The notes: a model not told the origin generated them from the letters alone. A stretch of DNA of 64,000 nt from Flavobacterium sediminilitoris (GCF_023008245.1 NZ_CP090145.1:3782001-3846000), one strand, 5' to 3'. Positions 7,506 through 16,860 are shown, counted from the stretch's first letter. Translations and numbers: made by a program.

Positions 7506-9170
7506 TTATTTTATATATAGAATATTTAATTCTTCCTTTACAAATAGTTCTTCTTTTTCCATAATAAGTTTAAGTCTTAATTCTAAAACCTTTTTATCAT
7601 CCAAATCAGCATAAGCTTCACGCATTTCATCTGTTATAAATAATTCAGAATATTGACCTATATATTCTTGATTTAAAAGAAATGAAAGGTCCTTGTTTTT
7701 TTGAATTAGATTATTTAACTCATCATTCTTTTCAACTACAAAAACTACATTCTCAGACACATTTTCATCTTTAAATAATTTATATTCTGCAACTCCTTTT
7801 ATCTCATTAGAATTTATTGATATTCCATTTAAAATATTATCCTTATTTATAGAATAATTTACCATAAAAAGAGCTAAAGAACTACCTCTTGCACTACCAA
7901 AATTAATTTTTCTAGGAAAGCTCTTAGTATGTAGTTTTATAGAGTAAGCTATATAAATAGGATTTTCATTTTCATTTAGAATAAAGTTATTAAATTTTTT
8001 ATAAGCTAATCTTATATCAGCTAGATTATAAATAGTAAAATAATTAGAATAAGAAGTTATCCAAAACCATTTTTTCAATTCGCTTATTTGTATATTATTA
8101 GGAATATTTATTTTATTAAAAAAATTAATAATAAAGATTAATTGATATTGAGAAGAAATAAACTTACTGTTTAAAACAGATATATTTTCAAAAAGAAATT
8201 TTACAGTTTTTTCAAAGTTTAACAAAGCATTTAAAGATACATCTATAAAATTATCTTCACTAGCTAATTTTTCTAATTCCTCAGTAGTTTTTGCAATATC
8301 AAAATATGCTTTTTCTTCATCAAAAGCACTTAAAACACTTTGTAAAACTAAATCTCTTTTTTTCTTTTTATCATTTTGTGAAGTATAAAAATTATATTTC
8401 GCTAAACTTTCGAAAAGCTTATCTATTTCACTACCGAATCTAAAATTACGAGCTTTATTATAACTCAATGCTGATACTTTCCAATCATCAGAAACAATTT
8501 CTCCTCTTGAATTTAATCTAGAAAAAATATTAACAGCTTCTTTTATTGATCCTCCAATCAATTCAATTGCTGGAATATCGTAACTTGAAATTTTAGACCC
8601 AAAGTTTTTATATCTATTAATAAAAAGCTTTTTATCTTCTTCTGAATATCCTAATGAAACAAGTGACTCTGTAAAATCAAAAAAATTCGACCCATCTATA
8701 AAAAAATATAAAGGTATTTGATAAAACTCTAAATCATTTTTAGATTTTCTATTATATTCAAACTTATCCTCTTTTAAATCATAATAAATATCAAAGTTCG
8801 TTTTCCAAATTTTTTCATCCCTCTTTAAATGTGTTTTTTTTGAATCAATAAAACATCCAAACAAAGTTGATAAGCGTTGAAAACCATCTAAAATATATTG
8901 AAATTCCGAATTAGTATTTTCTAAATAGTAACCTCCTATCATTTGAATTTCTTCATCTATTAAATCGTTTTTAACAGATGAATCTGGTTTCCAAAAAAGA
9001 ACTGAACCAATGGGAAATCCATTTTTTAAACTGTCTAGCAAATCCTTTTTTTTCTCATTACTCCATACAAAATCTCTTTGAAATGGTGGAATCTGAATTA
9101 ATCCTGCTTCAAACTCATTCAAATAATTTGATAAACGTCTTACTTTGGTACTTATTTCTAGTTTGCTCAT
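7506..9170 (-). CDS. DUF262 domain protein of putative defence cassette
   Basis: 554 residues. The N-terminal DUF262 (ParB/Srx-like) fold shows IPPFQRDFVW (residues 27-36), GFPIGSVLFW (51-60), LDGFQRLSTL (94-103) and NIFSRLNSRGEIVS (214-227). In well-known members the third motif is DGQQR; here it is DGFQR. DUF262 domains occur in type IV restriction enzymes (GmrSD), BrxU and SspE, where they bind NTP or sense DNA modification and are coupled to an HNH domain. No HNH signature is visible in the C-terminal ~300 residues, so catalysis may be supplied by the upstream TOPRIM-like protein. The start overlaps that gene's stop by 4 bp. Base composition is more AT-rich than parE/parC, suggesting acquisition. 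Confidence 0.88.
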   Translation of the reverse strand: MSKLEISTKVRRLSNYLNEFEAGLIQIPPFQRDFVWSNEKKKDLLDSLKNGFPIGSVLFWKPDSSVKNDLIDEEIQMIGGYYLENTNSEFQYILDGFQRLSTLFGCFIDSKKTHLKRDEKIWKTNFDIYYDLKEDKFEYNRKSKNDLEFYQIPLYFFIDGSNFFDFTESLVSLGYSEEDKKLFINRYKNFGSKISSYDIPAIELIGGSIKEAVNIFSRLNSRGEIVSDDWKVSALSYNKARNFRFGSEIDKLFESLAKYNFYTSQNDKKKKRDLVLQSVLSAFDEEKAYFDIAKTTEELEKLASEDNFIDVSLNALLNFEKTVKFLFENISVLNSKFISSQYQLIFIINFFNKINIPNNIQISELKKWFWITSYSNYFTIYNLADIRLAYKKFNNFILNENENPIYIAYSIKLHTKSFPRKINFGSARGSSLALFMVNYSINKDNILNGISINSNEIKGVAEYKLFKDENVSENVVFVVEKNDELNNLIQKNKDLSFLLNQEYIGQYSELFITDEMREAYADLDDKKVLELRLKLIMEKEELFVKEELNILYIK

Positions 9171-10210
9171 AGTAATTTGTTTATTTTTTGAATAATTTTT
9201 TCAAATTCATTTGAATTCACCCTAGCATCTAAAGCATTTTTATTAACAACATCCAATTCAAATAATTTTGGAAAATTTTCTTTAAAATTACCATATCCTT
9301 GATGCTTTAGCCCATTTATTAATTTATTCTCATTAAATGGCTCAGTCATTACATTATCAAATAAGCTATTTGTTTCATGATTTATTTGCCGTTTTGTTTT
9401 TTTTGGTTGTTGATTATTATCTAAACCACATAAACCTTTTTCAATACTAAAATAATCTTTTTGTAAATTTGACAAAACTCCATATAAATTAATCCAAGCA
9501 TTATAGCTGCTTCCTAAATTTAAAATTGCTTCAATTGGGACATAATTTTCTATACTTCTTTTTCTTAATATATGACGACTAATATTATTACCAACTAAAT
9601 GTTTTAGTGTTTTTAATTTATTACCTTTCAATTTATCAGATGGATGTAATTTATCTGAATCCATTAAAACAAAGCATCTTAAATATTTATTCTTATCCGT
9701 TTTAGGTAATGCATTAAAAGATTGTTTTTTACCTTCGATAAAATTAATAATATTATCGCAACCACCTGCATTTTCAAATTGAATCCAATTGTTTTGTAAA
9801 TGATTCTCAATTCTGTTATCATCAGAGAAATGTTTAAAAATAGCATTAATAAAATAAGCATCATTTTTACTGTTTTCTAAAATAATACTTATTGGTTGGA
9901 TAAAAAAACGAATAGCTTCATCAATTGTAAATTTATTTTTGTCTTCTAAAATTTCTGTTGTAACTATGTACTTTGGGGATAAAAAGACATCTGACTCAAT
10001 TAATTGATTTGTTGCTAAACTATCATAATTAGCTCGTAATAATAATTGGTCATCATTATCAAGTCTTTTGTATCCATTTGAATTTAACAATTCTTCGTTT
10101 ATTTCTGCAAAGACTTCATACCTGTTTTTATAAGTACACAATTGAAGAAAAAAATTTAAACCTTTAAAATCTCTCTCTTTAAAAACATTTTTATCAATTT
10201 CAATTACCAT
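9167..10210 (-). CDS. TOPRIM/DUF4435-like putative nuclease of defence cassette
   Basis: 347 residues, no confident family name. I read a TOPRIM-like core in the middle. ILENSKNDAYFINAIF (about 110-125) resembles the EGxxD first strand, with Glu112. FENAGGCDNI (146-155) would be the Gly-rich second strand. CFVLMDSDKL (179-188) carries the DxD metal site (Asp184/Asp186). ILRKRSIENYVP (214-225) resembles the K/R-x-IENY element of DUF4435 and OLD-type TOPRIM proteins. The last 100 residues are Lys/Asn-rich. It overlaps the ATPase gene by 11 bp and the DUF262 gene by 4 bp, so the three are translated as a unit. An ATPase paired with a TOPRIM protein is the logic of OLD, Gabija and PARIS defence. 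The TOPRIM assignment is inference from motif order. Confidence 0.7.
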   Translation of the reverse strand: MVIEIDKNVFKERDFKGLNFFLQLCTYKNRYEVFAEINEELLNSNGYKRLDNDDQLLLRANYDSLATNQLIESDVFLSPKYIVTTEILEDKNKFTIDEAIRFFIQPISIILENSKNDAYFINAIFKHFSDDNRIENHLQNNWIQFENAGGCDNIINFIEGKKQSFNALPKTDKNKYLRCFVLMDSDKLHPSDKLKGNKLKTLKHLVGNNISRHILRKRSIENYVPIEAILNLGSSYNAWINLYGVLSNLQKDYFSIEKGLCGLDNNQQPKKTKRQINHETNSLFDNVMTEPFNENKLINGLKHQGYGNFKENFPKLFELDVVNKNALDARVNSNEFEKIIQKINKLL

Positions 10211-11324
10211 ATTTTGGATTATCTAATTGAGCAGTCCTTATTCCTATTGTCTCTGACAATGTTTCACTAAATATTCCTTCTGGCCACCATTCTACTCTTC
10301 CAAACTCATCTAAAACTATTCTTATTAGTACACTTTCGTTTGAATCTTCATCAAAATCAACATAATAAATAGCTAGTTGTTCAGGTTTTAATTTGCCCTC
10401 CGCAACTAATCTTCGCATTCTTAAAACAAAATTTTGTGAATGTGTTTCTATTAAATAATTTCTATTATTATCTTCTATAAAAGAATCAACAAATCTTTCC
10501 GCCAAATTACCATGTGCAGCAGGATGCAAATGCGTTTCAGGTTCTTCCATTATAATCAATGTAGGTTCATCAACTGGCATAAATGACCTTAAAATAAGAG
10601 GAAATGATTGACTAATTCCTGAACCTGTATTTACAATATTTATTGGTTTGTTAGTGCCATTTTTTAGAACAATTTCATATGAAACAACTGATCCAGAAAT
10701 TTGATTTACTTCTAACTTCCAGTTTTCAAAATTCTCTCTATACCACTCACTAATGGACTTATAAATAGGATTTTGTTCATCATAATATTTTGCATACAAA
10801 GAATAAGAATTCTCTCCATTTATCCCCACTTTTTTTATTTCAGAAGCTTTCTTTTGAAAATTAGGTTCTGGTTTTGTTCTAAAAGCCTCTATATAATCAA
10901 AACTAAATACATCAAATGATTCTCCTTCAGGAATAAACCCTTTTACTTTTGTAGTTTTCAAATCAATATCTTTACCCTTATAATTCAATGTTCTTAATCT
11001 AACATTGTTATGTATATCTCCTATTATTGAACAACTTACTAATAATTTATCACCTTGTGATACTTCAAAATTTAATGAGTCATTCGTAATTTCTCTATTA
11101 TAAAAAAAGTCCTCTGGATTTAATCCAATTCTTACATCTTCATATTTCGTCTCGAAAGGTTGAGAAAATTCACCACTCAAACTACCAGCAATTAAAGTTG
11201 GCAACTTTAACACAGCACTTTTTCCACTATTATTTTTACCTATTAATATTGTAATTGGCTTAATTTCTAGTGTTTGCTTTTCTTTGAAAAGTTTATAATT
11301 TTTAAACGATATTTTATTTATCAT
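10200..11324 (-). CDS. AAA/ABC-type ATPase with DUF3696-like tail (OLD/AAA_15 class), defence cassette
   Basis: 374 residues, a complete SMC/ABC-like ATPase head. Walker A is GKNNSGKS (29-36), the signature region NTGSGISQSFPLI (232-244), Walker B with catalytic glutamate TLIIMEEPETHLHP (255-268), and the H-loop IETHSQNF (292-299). The C-terminus carries LDEFGRVEWWPEGIF (338-352), the pattern I associate with DUF3696. There is no fused TOPRIM domain; that function appears to sit in the overlapping next gene. It is first in the three-gene cassette, 53 bp downstream of parE, with a possible own promoter (TAAATTTG) in that gap. In PARIS and Gabija such ATPases sense phage and control a nuclease partner; the role here is inferred. 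Confidence 0.88.
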   Translation of the reverse strand: MINKISFKNYKLFKEKQTLEIKPITILIGKNNSGKSAVLKLPTLIAGSLSGEFSQPFETKYEDVRIGLNPEDFFYNREITNDSLNFEVSQGDKLLVSCSIIGDIHNNVRLRTLNYKGKDIDLKTTKVKGFIPEGESFDVFSFDYIEAFRTKPEPNFQKKASEIKKVGINGENSYSLYAKYYDEQNPIYKSISEWYRENFENWKLEVNQISGSVVSYEIVLKNGTNKPINIVNTGSGISQSFPLILRSFMPVDEPTLIIMEEPETHLHPAAHGNLAERFVDSFIEDNNRNYLIETHSQNFVLRMRRLVAEGKLKPEQLAIYYVDFDEDSNESVLIRIVLDEFGRVEWWPEGIFSETLSETIGIRTAQLDNPKYGN

Positions 11325-11348
11325 TTTTTATTTTTCTTTATTTAGCTA

Positions 11349-11356
11349 CAAATTTA
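11349..11356 (-). promoter_or_regulatory. Possible internal promoter of the defence cassette
   Basis: On the minus strand TAAATTTG matches TAnnTTTG in the 53-bp gap between parE and the AAA ATPase gene, 25 bp before the ATPase start. No well-spaced -33 TTG is evident, so the cassette may instead rely on parE read-through. Confidence 0.35.
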
Positions 11357-11377
11357 ACTATTATAAATTCTAAATAA

Positions 11378-13234
11378 CTATTCTTTTTCAATTACATCTA
11401 ATTCTACTTTCAAATTATTTATGATGAATTCTTGTCTATCTGGCGTATTTTTACCCATATAGAATTCTAATAATTTTTCAATGGTTGTTCCTTTGTCTAG
11501 CATTACTGGATCTAATCGGATATCATCGCCAATAAAGAATTTAAATTCGTCTGGTGAAATTTCTCCAAGCCCTTTGAATCGTGTAATTTCTGGTTTTGGC
11601 TTTAATTTTTCAATAGCGCTTACTCTTTCTTCTTCACTATAACAATAAATTGTTTCTTTTTTATTTCGCACACGGAATAATGGTGTTTGTAAAATATACA
11701 AATGTCCGTCTTTAATTAATTCTGGAAAGAACTGTAAAAAAAACGTAATTAATAACAATCGAATGTGCATTCCATCGACATCGGCATCGGTTGCAATTAC
11801 AATGTTGTTGTAACGCAAATCACCCATATCTTCTTCAATATTTAAAGCGGCTTGTAATAAATTGAACTCTTCATTTTCGTACACAATCTTTTTAGACATT
11901 CCATATGAGTTCAAAGGCTTTCCACGCAAACTAAAAACGGCTTGCGTATTCACATCACGCGATTTCGTAATCGAACCAGAAGCCGAATCTCCTTCTGTAA
12001 TAAAAAGTGTACTTTCTAGACTTCTTGGATTCTTAACATCTGCTAAATGTACTCTACAATCTCTTAATTTTTTATTGTGTAAGTTTGCTTTTTTAGCTCT
12101 GTCTTTTGCTAATTTACGAATACCTGATAATTCTTTTCGTTCTCTTTCTGCTTGTAAAATCTTACGCAATAACAAATCAGCTACTTCTGGATTTTTATGT
12201 AAGAAGTTATCTAATTTTGTTTTGATAAAGTCATTTACAAAAGTACGAACTGTTGGTCCATTTGGTCCAATATCTGTTGAACCTAATTTGGTTTTGGTTT
12301 GCGATTCAAAAACAGGTTCTTCTACTTTTACCGAAACTGCTGAAACTATTGATTTACGTATATCAGAAGCTTCAAAATTCTTATTATAAAATTCTTTTAT
12401 TGCTCTTACAATAGCTTCACGAAAAGCACTTAAGTGTGTTCCTCCTTGCGTTGTGTTTTGTCCGTTTACAAACGAATGATATTCTTCTGAATATTGTGTT
12501 TTACTATGTGTTATAGCTACTTCAATATCATCACCTTCTAAGTGAATGATTGGATATACCATATCTTCTTCTGAAATATTTTCGTCTAATAAATCTTTTA
12601 ATCCATTTTCAGAAACATATTTTTCACCATTGTAATAAATCGTCAAACCACGATTTAAGTAACAATAGTTTTTAAGCATTTTAATGATGTACTCATTACG
12701 ATACTTATAGTTTTTAAAGATGGTTTCATCTGCAACGAAAGATACTTTTGTTCCTTTGCGCTTGGTAGTTTCTATTACGTCTTCTTCAATTGTAAGATTT
12801 CCTGCGGAAAATTCTGCTGCTTTTTGTTGGTTATCACGAACCGATTCTACACGGAAAAAATTTGAAAGTGCATTAACTGCTTTGGTACCTACTCCATTTA
12901 AACCTACTGATTTTTTAAAAGCTTTAGAATCGTACTTTCCTCCTGTGTTCATTTTGGAAACCACATCTACTACTTTCCCTAATGGAATACCACGACCATA
13001 ATCGCGAACGGTAACTAGTTTATCTTTAATCGTTACTTCGATGGTTTTTCCAGCACCCATAACGAATTCATCGATACAGTTGTCCATCACCTCTTTTAAT
13101 AGAATATAAATTCCATCATCTGGTGAGGAACCGTCTCCAAGTTTTCCAATGTACATTCCTGGACGCATACGGATATGCTCTTTCCAGTCGAGTGAACGAA
13201 TATTGTCTTCGGTGTATTGATTTTGCTCTAGCAT
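11378..13234 (-). CDS. parE: DNA topoisomerase IV subunit B
   Basis: 618 residues from the ATG at 13234 ([10 protein letters not shown]), preferred over an ATG 24 bp upstream because the family normally begins here. The GHKL ATPase domain has the N-box [19 protein letters not shown] and [14 protein letters not shown]. The transducer follows, then the TOPRIM domain with [12 protein letters not shown] and [12 protein letters not shown], ending in the short ParE tail. It is shorter than GyrB and lacks the GyrB insert, and pairs with the parC-type subunit downstream. The two subunit genes normally adjoin in Flavobacteria; here they are separated by the ATPase/TOPRIM/DUF262 cassette. ParE hydrolyses ATP and drives strand passage. 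Confidence 0.97.
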   Translation of the reverse strand: MLEQNQYTEDNIRSLDWKEHIRMRPGMYIGKLGDGSSPDDGIYILLKEVMDNCIDEFVMGAGKTIEVTIKDKLVTVRDYGRGIPLGKVVDVVSKMNTGGKYDSKAFKKSVGLNGVGTKAVNALSNFFRVESVRDNQQKAAEFSAGNLTIEEDVIETTKRKGTKVSFVADETIFKNYKYRNEYIIKMLKNYCYLNRGLTIYYNGEKYVSENGLKDLLDENISEEDMVYPIIHLEGDDIEVAITHSKTQYSEEYHSFVNGQNTTQGGTHLSAFREAIVRAIKEFYNKNFEASDIRKSIVSAVSVKVEEPVFESQTKTKLGSTDIGPNGPTVRTFVNDFIKTKLDNFLHKNPEVADLLLRKILQAERERKELSGIRKLAKDRAKKANLHNKKLRDCRVHLADVKNPRSLESTLFITEGDSASGSITKSRDVNTQAVFSLRGKPLNSYGMSKKIVYENEEFNLLQAALNIEEDMGDLRYNNIVIATDADVDGMHIRLLLITFFLQFFPELIKDGHLYILQTPLFRVRNKKETIYCYSEEERVSAIEKLKPKPEITRFKGLGEISPDEFKFFIGDDIRLDPVMLDKGTTIEKLLEFYMGKNTPDRQEFIINNLKVELDVIEKE

Positions 13235-13395
13235 AAACAGATTTCGGATTTTGTGCAATATAGCATTTATCTTAAAAGAATGAAAGTATTGAAACCAGAA
13301 GTTATTGACAATAAAAATAACAAATAAAAAAATAAAATTTATTGTTTTGTAATAAATATTTTTTTTTTTTGAATAAATTTTAAAAGTAATTCAAT

Positions 13396-13926
13396 ATGAA
13401 TACAAAATCTTCAAAAACTATTTTAACTATCATGAATGTACTTTTTTGGATAGTGTTTATTGCCTTATGCATAGAAACAGGCGTTTTATTATGCAGTTAT
13501 TTAGCAAGTTTATTTATTACTGAAACCGCTAATTTTAAGCTATACAAACCTATAGACTTAAATAAAATTTTAACTAAAGATGTTGTGCAATATCATATCA
13601 TTATGACTTCTTATATTATCATGAATTTCTTAAAAACATTTATCGCTTACAAAGTAGTTAAGTTGTTTACTATATTAAAATTTGAAAAACCTTTTACAAC
13701 TGAAACAACAAAATTTGTTTTTGACATTAGTTTATGGGTCTTTATTACAGGAATTTTTGGAGCTGTTGCAAATTCTAATTTTAAATGGATAAGTAAAACA
13801 ATCCAAAAACTAAGCATTGAATGGAATGCAAATGAAATTATATTTTTTGCTGGTTTAATTTATATAATTGCAGTAATCATGCAAAAAGGTACAGAAATTC
13901 AAGATGAAAATGACTTAACCGTTTAA
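13396..13926 (+). CDS. DUF2975 membrane protein
   Basis: 176 residues with four predicted membrane segments (about residues 10-40, 75-95, 112-130 and 145-165). The loop ILKFEKPFTTETTKFVFDIS is the conserved stretch of DUF2975 (KPF...). Family members are almost always encoded immediately upstream of a small YozG-type HTH regulator, exactly as seen here with 3 bp between stop and start. They are thought to form a membrane-linked regulatory pair, but no biochemical role is established. The gene is divergent from parE, with a very A/T-rich 161-bp intergenic region. Confidence 0.85.
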   Translation: MNTKSSKTILTIMNVLFWIVFIALCIETGVLLCSYLASLFITETANFKLYKPIDLNKILTKDVVQYHIIMTSYIIMNFLKTFIAYKVVKLFTILKFEKPFTTETTKFVFDISLWVFITGIFGAVANSNFKWISKTIQKLSIEWNANEIIFFAGLIYIIAVIMQKGTEIQDENDLTV

Positions 13927-13929
13927 ATT

Positions 13930-14136
13930 ATGGCAATTATTGTAAACCTAGATGTAATGATGGCTAAACGAAAAATGTCATTAAACGAACTATCAGAAAA
14001 AGTTGGTTTAACATTGTCAAATTTGTCAATTTTAAAAACCGGAAAAGCAAAAGCCATTCGCTTTAATACATTAGAAATGATTTGCAAGGTTTTAGAATGC
14101 CAACCAGGTGATATTTTAGAATATAAGAAAGACTAA
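13930..14136 (+). CDS. YozG-like Cro/C1-family HTH regulator
   Basis: 68 residues, a single Cro/C1 helix-turn-helix domain. SLNELSEKVGLTLSNLSILK is helices 2-3, and RFNTLEMICKVLECQPGDIL is the family's typical end. It matches the YozG type that accompanies DUF2975 proteins; the start follows the DUF2975 stop by 3 bp, so the two are translated together. It is inferred to autoregulate the pair, and its targets are unknown. The stop lies 1 bp from the stop of the convergent DUF2459 gene. Confidence 0.92.
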   Translation: MAIIVNLDVMMAKRKMSLNELSEKVGLTLSNLSILKTGKAKAIRFNTLEMICKVLECQPGDILEYKKD

Positions 14137-14137
14137 T

Positions 14138-14812
14138 TTAGTTATAATGCCAAAAAATTCCTTTATCTAAAACCGTCCAAAGTGCTGCTTTTTGGTTTCC
14201 TGCTTTTAAGGCTTGGTTTGCCCAAGTATTGCAAGTATAAAACAAATTATAACTGCCTTTCGCTTCGTAGAAAATGTCGTGTTTGCCATAGGAATGGGTT
14301 CCAATGCGTTGTATTTTATTTGAAGTGTCTAATAAAAAGCTATTCTCAATATAATGTATCATTTTTTGATATTGATTTTCAGAAATAAAGAACTTTTTAC
14401 AATTCTCATCTTCTTTTAGACTGCCATAAAAAGTAATATGCATCGCAGACGAACTCAATCCTGTAACGGCTTTTGCTGCTGTAGAAGCTTTTAAATCAGC
14501 CCAAGTAGGTGTGTCTAAATAAAATCCTTTATCTCCCCAACCAAAAGCCAGACTTTGTCTAGTGGAATCTTTTGCTTTGGTATCTAAATATGAAATATCA
14601 GTTGACCAATCTTTTATTTCGTTTTTCAATGGTAAAACAATGTCTGTATGTACTCCGTTGGAAAGGATATAGATCGGAATATTTTTATTTGTAACTTCAT
14701 TATTTTCGTTTACTGAAACTATAGACGTAAAGAAAATAACGATAGCATAAAGCAATAAAAAAACTAAAAGTCCTAATACTATTTTCAGTGTTAATTTTAA
14801 AAGTCTTTTCAT
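14138..14812 (-). CDS. DUF2459/TIGR02117 family protein
   Basis: 224 residues with one N-terminal membrane anchor (residues 7-32). A periplasmic domain follows with the family landmarks IYILSNGVHTDIVLPLKN, FGWGDKGFYLDTPTWADLK, SAMHITFYG and YNLFYTCNTWANQALK. The pattern is that of TIGR02117/DUF2459, first noted near urease genes but widespread. A His and Cys in conserved positions (GVHTD, TCNTW) hint at a papain-like NlpC/P60-related fold, but activity is unproven. No urease genes are present. It ends tail to tail with the HTH gene. Confidence 0.85.
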   Translation of the reverse strand: MKRLLKLTLKIVLGLLVFLLLYAIVIFFTSIVSVNENNEVTNKNIPIYILSNGVHTDIVLPLKNEIKDWSTDISYLDTKAKDSTRQSLAFGWGDKGFYLDTPTWADLKASTAAKAVTGLSSSAMHITFYGSLKEDENCKKFFISENQYQKMIHYIENSFLLDTSNKIQRIGTHSYGKHDIFYEAKGSYNLFYTCNTWANQALKAGNQKAALWTVLDKGIFWHYN

Positions 14813-14980
14813 AAATCAAAATAATTTTCACAAATCAATCTCAAAACTACGTATTTTTTAGAAAAATAACGTAACAAAAAAAATGCTTATTCGTCTCTCT
14901 AAAACGTAACATTAATTCTATAAAATAAATTTCAGGAATATCATAAATCTAAAAAAGACTCCTTAATTAAAAACTAAATT

Positions 14981-15496
14981 ATGAAAGATAAACTATTATT
15001 TGTAATCCATTGGATCTCTATTTTCATTGTTTCTATCTCAATGTTCGCATACGGAGCTTCTAAATCAATTCAATTTAGAAAAGTATCTGAAGTAGTTGAT
15101 TTAAGTACCATTTCTGGACAAGATTTAATGTGGGCTTTTTATGGTTATTCTCTAACTTATCCTATCATAATTGGTGTTTTTCAAGTTATTGGAGCAATTA
15201 GCTTACTCTTTGCTAAAACTCGACTATTTGGATGCCTTCTTTTATCAACCATTCTTTTTAACATTATTATACAAGATTTTATTTATGATGTTAATCATGG
15301 TGCTTTCAAAAGTGCAATTTTATATCAAGTTTTACTTTTTCTATTAATGGCTTTCAATTTTACACACATGAAAGAAGTAATAAAAATTCTATTTCAAAAA
15401 AGTAAAACATTTGCCATAAAAAACAAAATTATTTTCTTGTTATTGAGCTTTATAATTGCTGTAATATGGAAAAATTTTGAAACTAGAATTTTATAA
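14981..15496 (+). CDS. Small multi-pass membrane protein, DoxX-like
   Basis: 171 residues with about four or five hydrophobic segments (10-30, 60-85, 88-105, 115-132, 148-165). An early GASKSIQF motif followed by helices with GVFQVIGAISLLF recalls DoxX/DoxD-type quinone-linked membrane proteins, but the match is loose. It stands alone, divergent from the DUF2459 gene and convergent with the next gene. Function is not determinable from sequence. Confidence 0.6.
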   Translation: MKDKLLFVIHWISIFIVSISMFAYGASKSIQFRKVSEVVDLSTISGQDLMWAFYGYSLTYPIIIGVFQVIGAISLLFAKTRLFGCLLLSTILFNIIIQDFIYDVNHGAFKSAILYQVLLFLLMAFNFTHMKEVIKILFQKSKTFAIKNKIIFLLLSFIIAVIWKNFETRIL

Positions 15497-15597
15497 TTAG
15501 CAGATTAATAACTTATATGATTTTTAACACAAGACAAATTATGTATGCATTTCATAGAGTATTTTTTTGTGCTTTTGAATAGTTTCATTTCCTGTAA

Positions 15598-16080
15598 TTA
15601 ATTAGCCCAAAACTCAGAATTTATTGAAAAACCTGCTCTTTTAAAAGCCTTTAGTACTGCATTCCTAAAAGATTTAATATTGTTTTCTTTACTAATTTGA
15701 GTAAAAAACATATTGGTATTGCGTGTATTAGTCGTTAAAAGTTCTCTTTTTTCATTATAAGTGGTAATAGTTTCCGAAACATCTTTATATTCTGTTTCAA
15801 AAATAACATTGATATCTCTAATAAAACCTGATATTTTATCTAATGGTACTTCGGCTTTAATTACTTCCCATTGCTCGCTATAACTATTATATTTTTCAAC
15901 TTCGAGAACTAGTTTTTTACTTTCATCTACGTGAAAAGGTTGAATTATTTTCAAAGAATCTTCATCTGAGAATTTTTTAATTTCTTTCATAAGTTGCTTA
16001 TTTAATAAGTCAACCACTTTCTTTTCTTGGGAGAAAGTAAATAAACTAAAAAAGAAAAAACAAAATAGTACTATTCTCAT
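15598..16080 (-). CDS. Exported hypothetical protein
   Basis: 160 residues with a clear signal peptide (MRIVLFCFFFFSLFTFS, then QEKK). The mature part is charged, mixed alpha/beta and has no cysteines or catalytic motif that I recognise. It contains a duplicated-looking TTTYNEKRELLTTNTRNTN segment and ends in SEFWAN. It is followed by the YiiX-like hydrolase on the same strand with a 77-bp gap, so the two may share a transcript. Likely periplasmic; probably restricted to Flavobacteriaceae. Confidence 0.65.
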   Translation of the reverse strand: MRIVLFCFFFFSLFTFSQEKKVVDLLNKQLMKEIKKFSDEDSLKIIQPFHVDESKKLVLEVEKYNSYSEQWEVIKAEVPLDKISGFIRDINVIFETEYKDVSETITTYNEKRELLTTNTRNTNMFFTQISKENNIKSFRNAVLKAFKRAGFSINSEFWAN

Positions 16081-16157
16081 TTTTCATTATTTAAATTAAA
16101 AACTTTTATTTCTTTTAATATTTAAATCTATAAACTAATTTAGGAAAAAAGTTTTAA

Positions 16158-16814
16158 TTAGTGGTATTTATTAATTACCAAATTAAAATAAGACAAGTCA
16201 TACATGCATTTCATGGAGTAAAAAAAAGTTTCTCTTTCTTCTTTTTTTTGAGGAATTTGAGCCAGTTTAAGTTTATTTTCTAAAATATACCAAATCATTT
16301 CTGTACAGTACATTTTGGAAGCATCTTCAATATCACCTTTATGATCAAATGGAATTTTTAAATTGAGTAATTTTTGTGCTTCAACAACTATCTGGTGTTG
16401 CTGTCCTGAAGTAATATTTTTAAATCGACTTACAACAATTTTATTAGGCTGAGAATATTTTAAAAAATCGGTTAATTTCTGAATTTGCATACCATCAATT
16501 TCTGAAACATCTGATGAAAGAGAATGAATAACATACCATTCGTTCTTTTTTTTCGTTAAAATTCCAGCGTGTGTCACATCAAAGCCTTTGGTATTTAAAT
16601 GACTTGCAATCATATCGCTAAAATAACCATAACCGCGTCTTAAAATAATATCTCCTTCTTGTAGTTTTTCAATATCAGAAGTTGTTAAGCGTATTTGTTT
16701 TTTATTTTTATTAACTTGATTTATTTCTTCTCTGCTATCAAAATAAAAAAACAGCTTATAGCTTACCATTGTTATTAAAAGAAAAATTCCGAAAATAAAA
16801 AGCATTTTTTTCAT
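16158..16814 (-). CDS. YiiX/YebB-like cysteine hydrolase (NlpC/P60 superfamily)
   Basis: 218 residues: an N-terminal membrane anchor or uncleaved signal (residues 2-20), then a permuted papain-like fold. LQEGDIILRRGYGYFSDMI opens the domain, and THAGIL supplies the predicted catalytic His. YCTEMIWYIL supplies the catalytic Cys, preceded by KIPFDHKGD. This is the YiiX/YebB (Pfam Peptidase_C92) pattern; members are thought to cleave amide or ester bonds in cell-wall or lipid substrates. Located between two small envelope-protein genes on the same strand. Confidence 0.82.
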   Translation of the reverse strand: MKKMLFIFGIFLLITMVSYKLFFYFDSREEINQVNKNKKQIRLTTSDIEKLQEGDIILRRGYGYFSDMIASHLNTKGFDVTHAGILTKKKNEWYVIHSLSSDVSEIDGMQIQKLTDFLKYSQPNKIVVSRFKNITSGQQHQIVVEAQKLLNLKIPFDHKGDIEDASKMYCTEMIWYILENKLKLAQIPQKKEERETFFYSMKCMYDLSYFNLVINKYH

Positions 16815-16860
16815 AAGGCACTTTTATTTTCGGAATTTTAAATATAATTTTAAAAAAATA

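Noticed and set aside
7506..11324. Reading the cassette as a restriction-modification system
   Set aside because: No methyltransferase, specificity subunit or HNH/PD-(D/E)XK motif was seen in the three genes; ATPase plus TOPRIM plus DUF262 fits the evidence better.
11862..12389. A 175-codon plus-strand frame opposite parE
   Set aside because: It lies wholly antisense to the conserved ParE TOPRIM region, and its translation has no domain pattern; it is a coding shadow.
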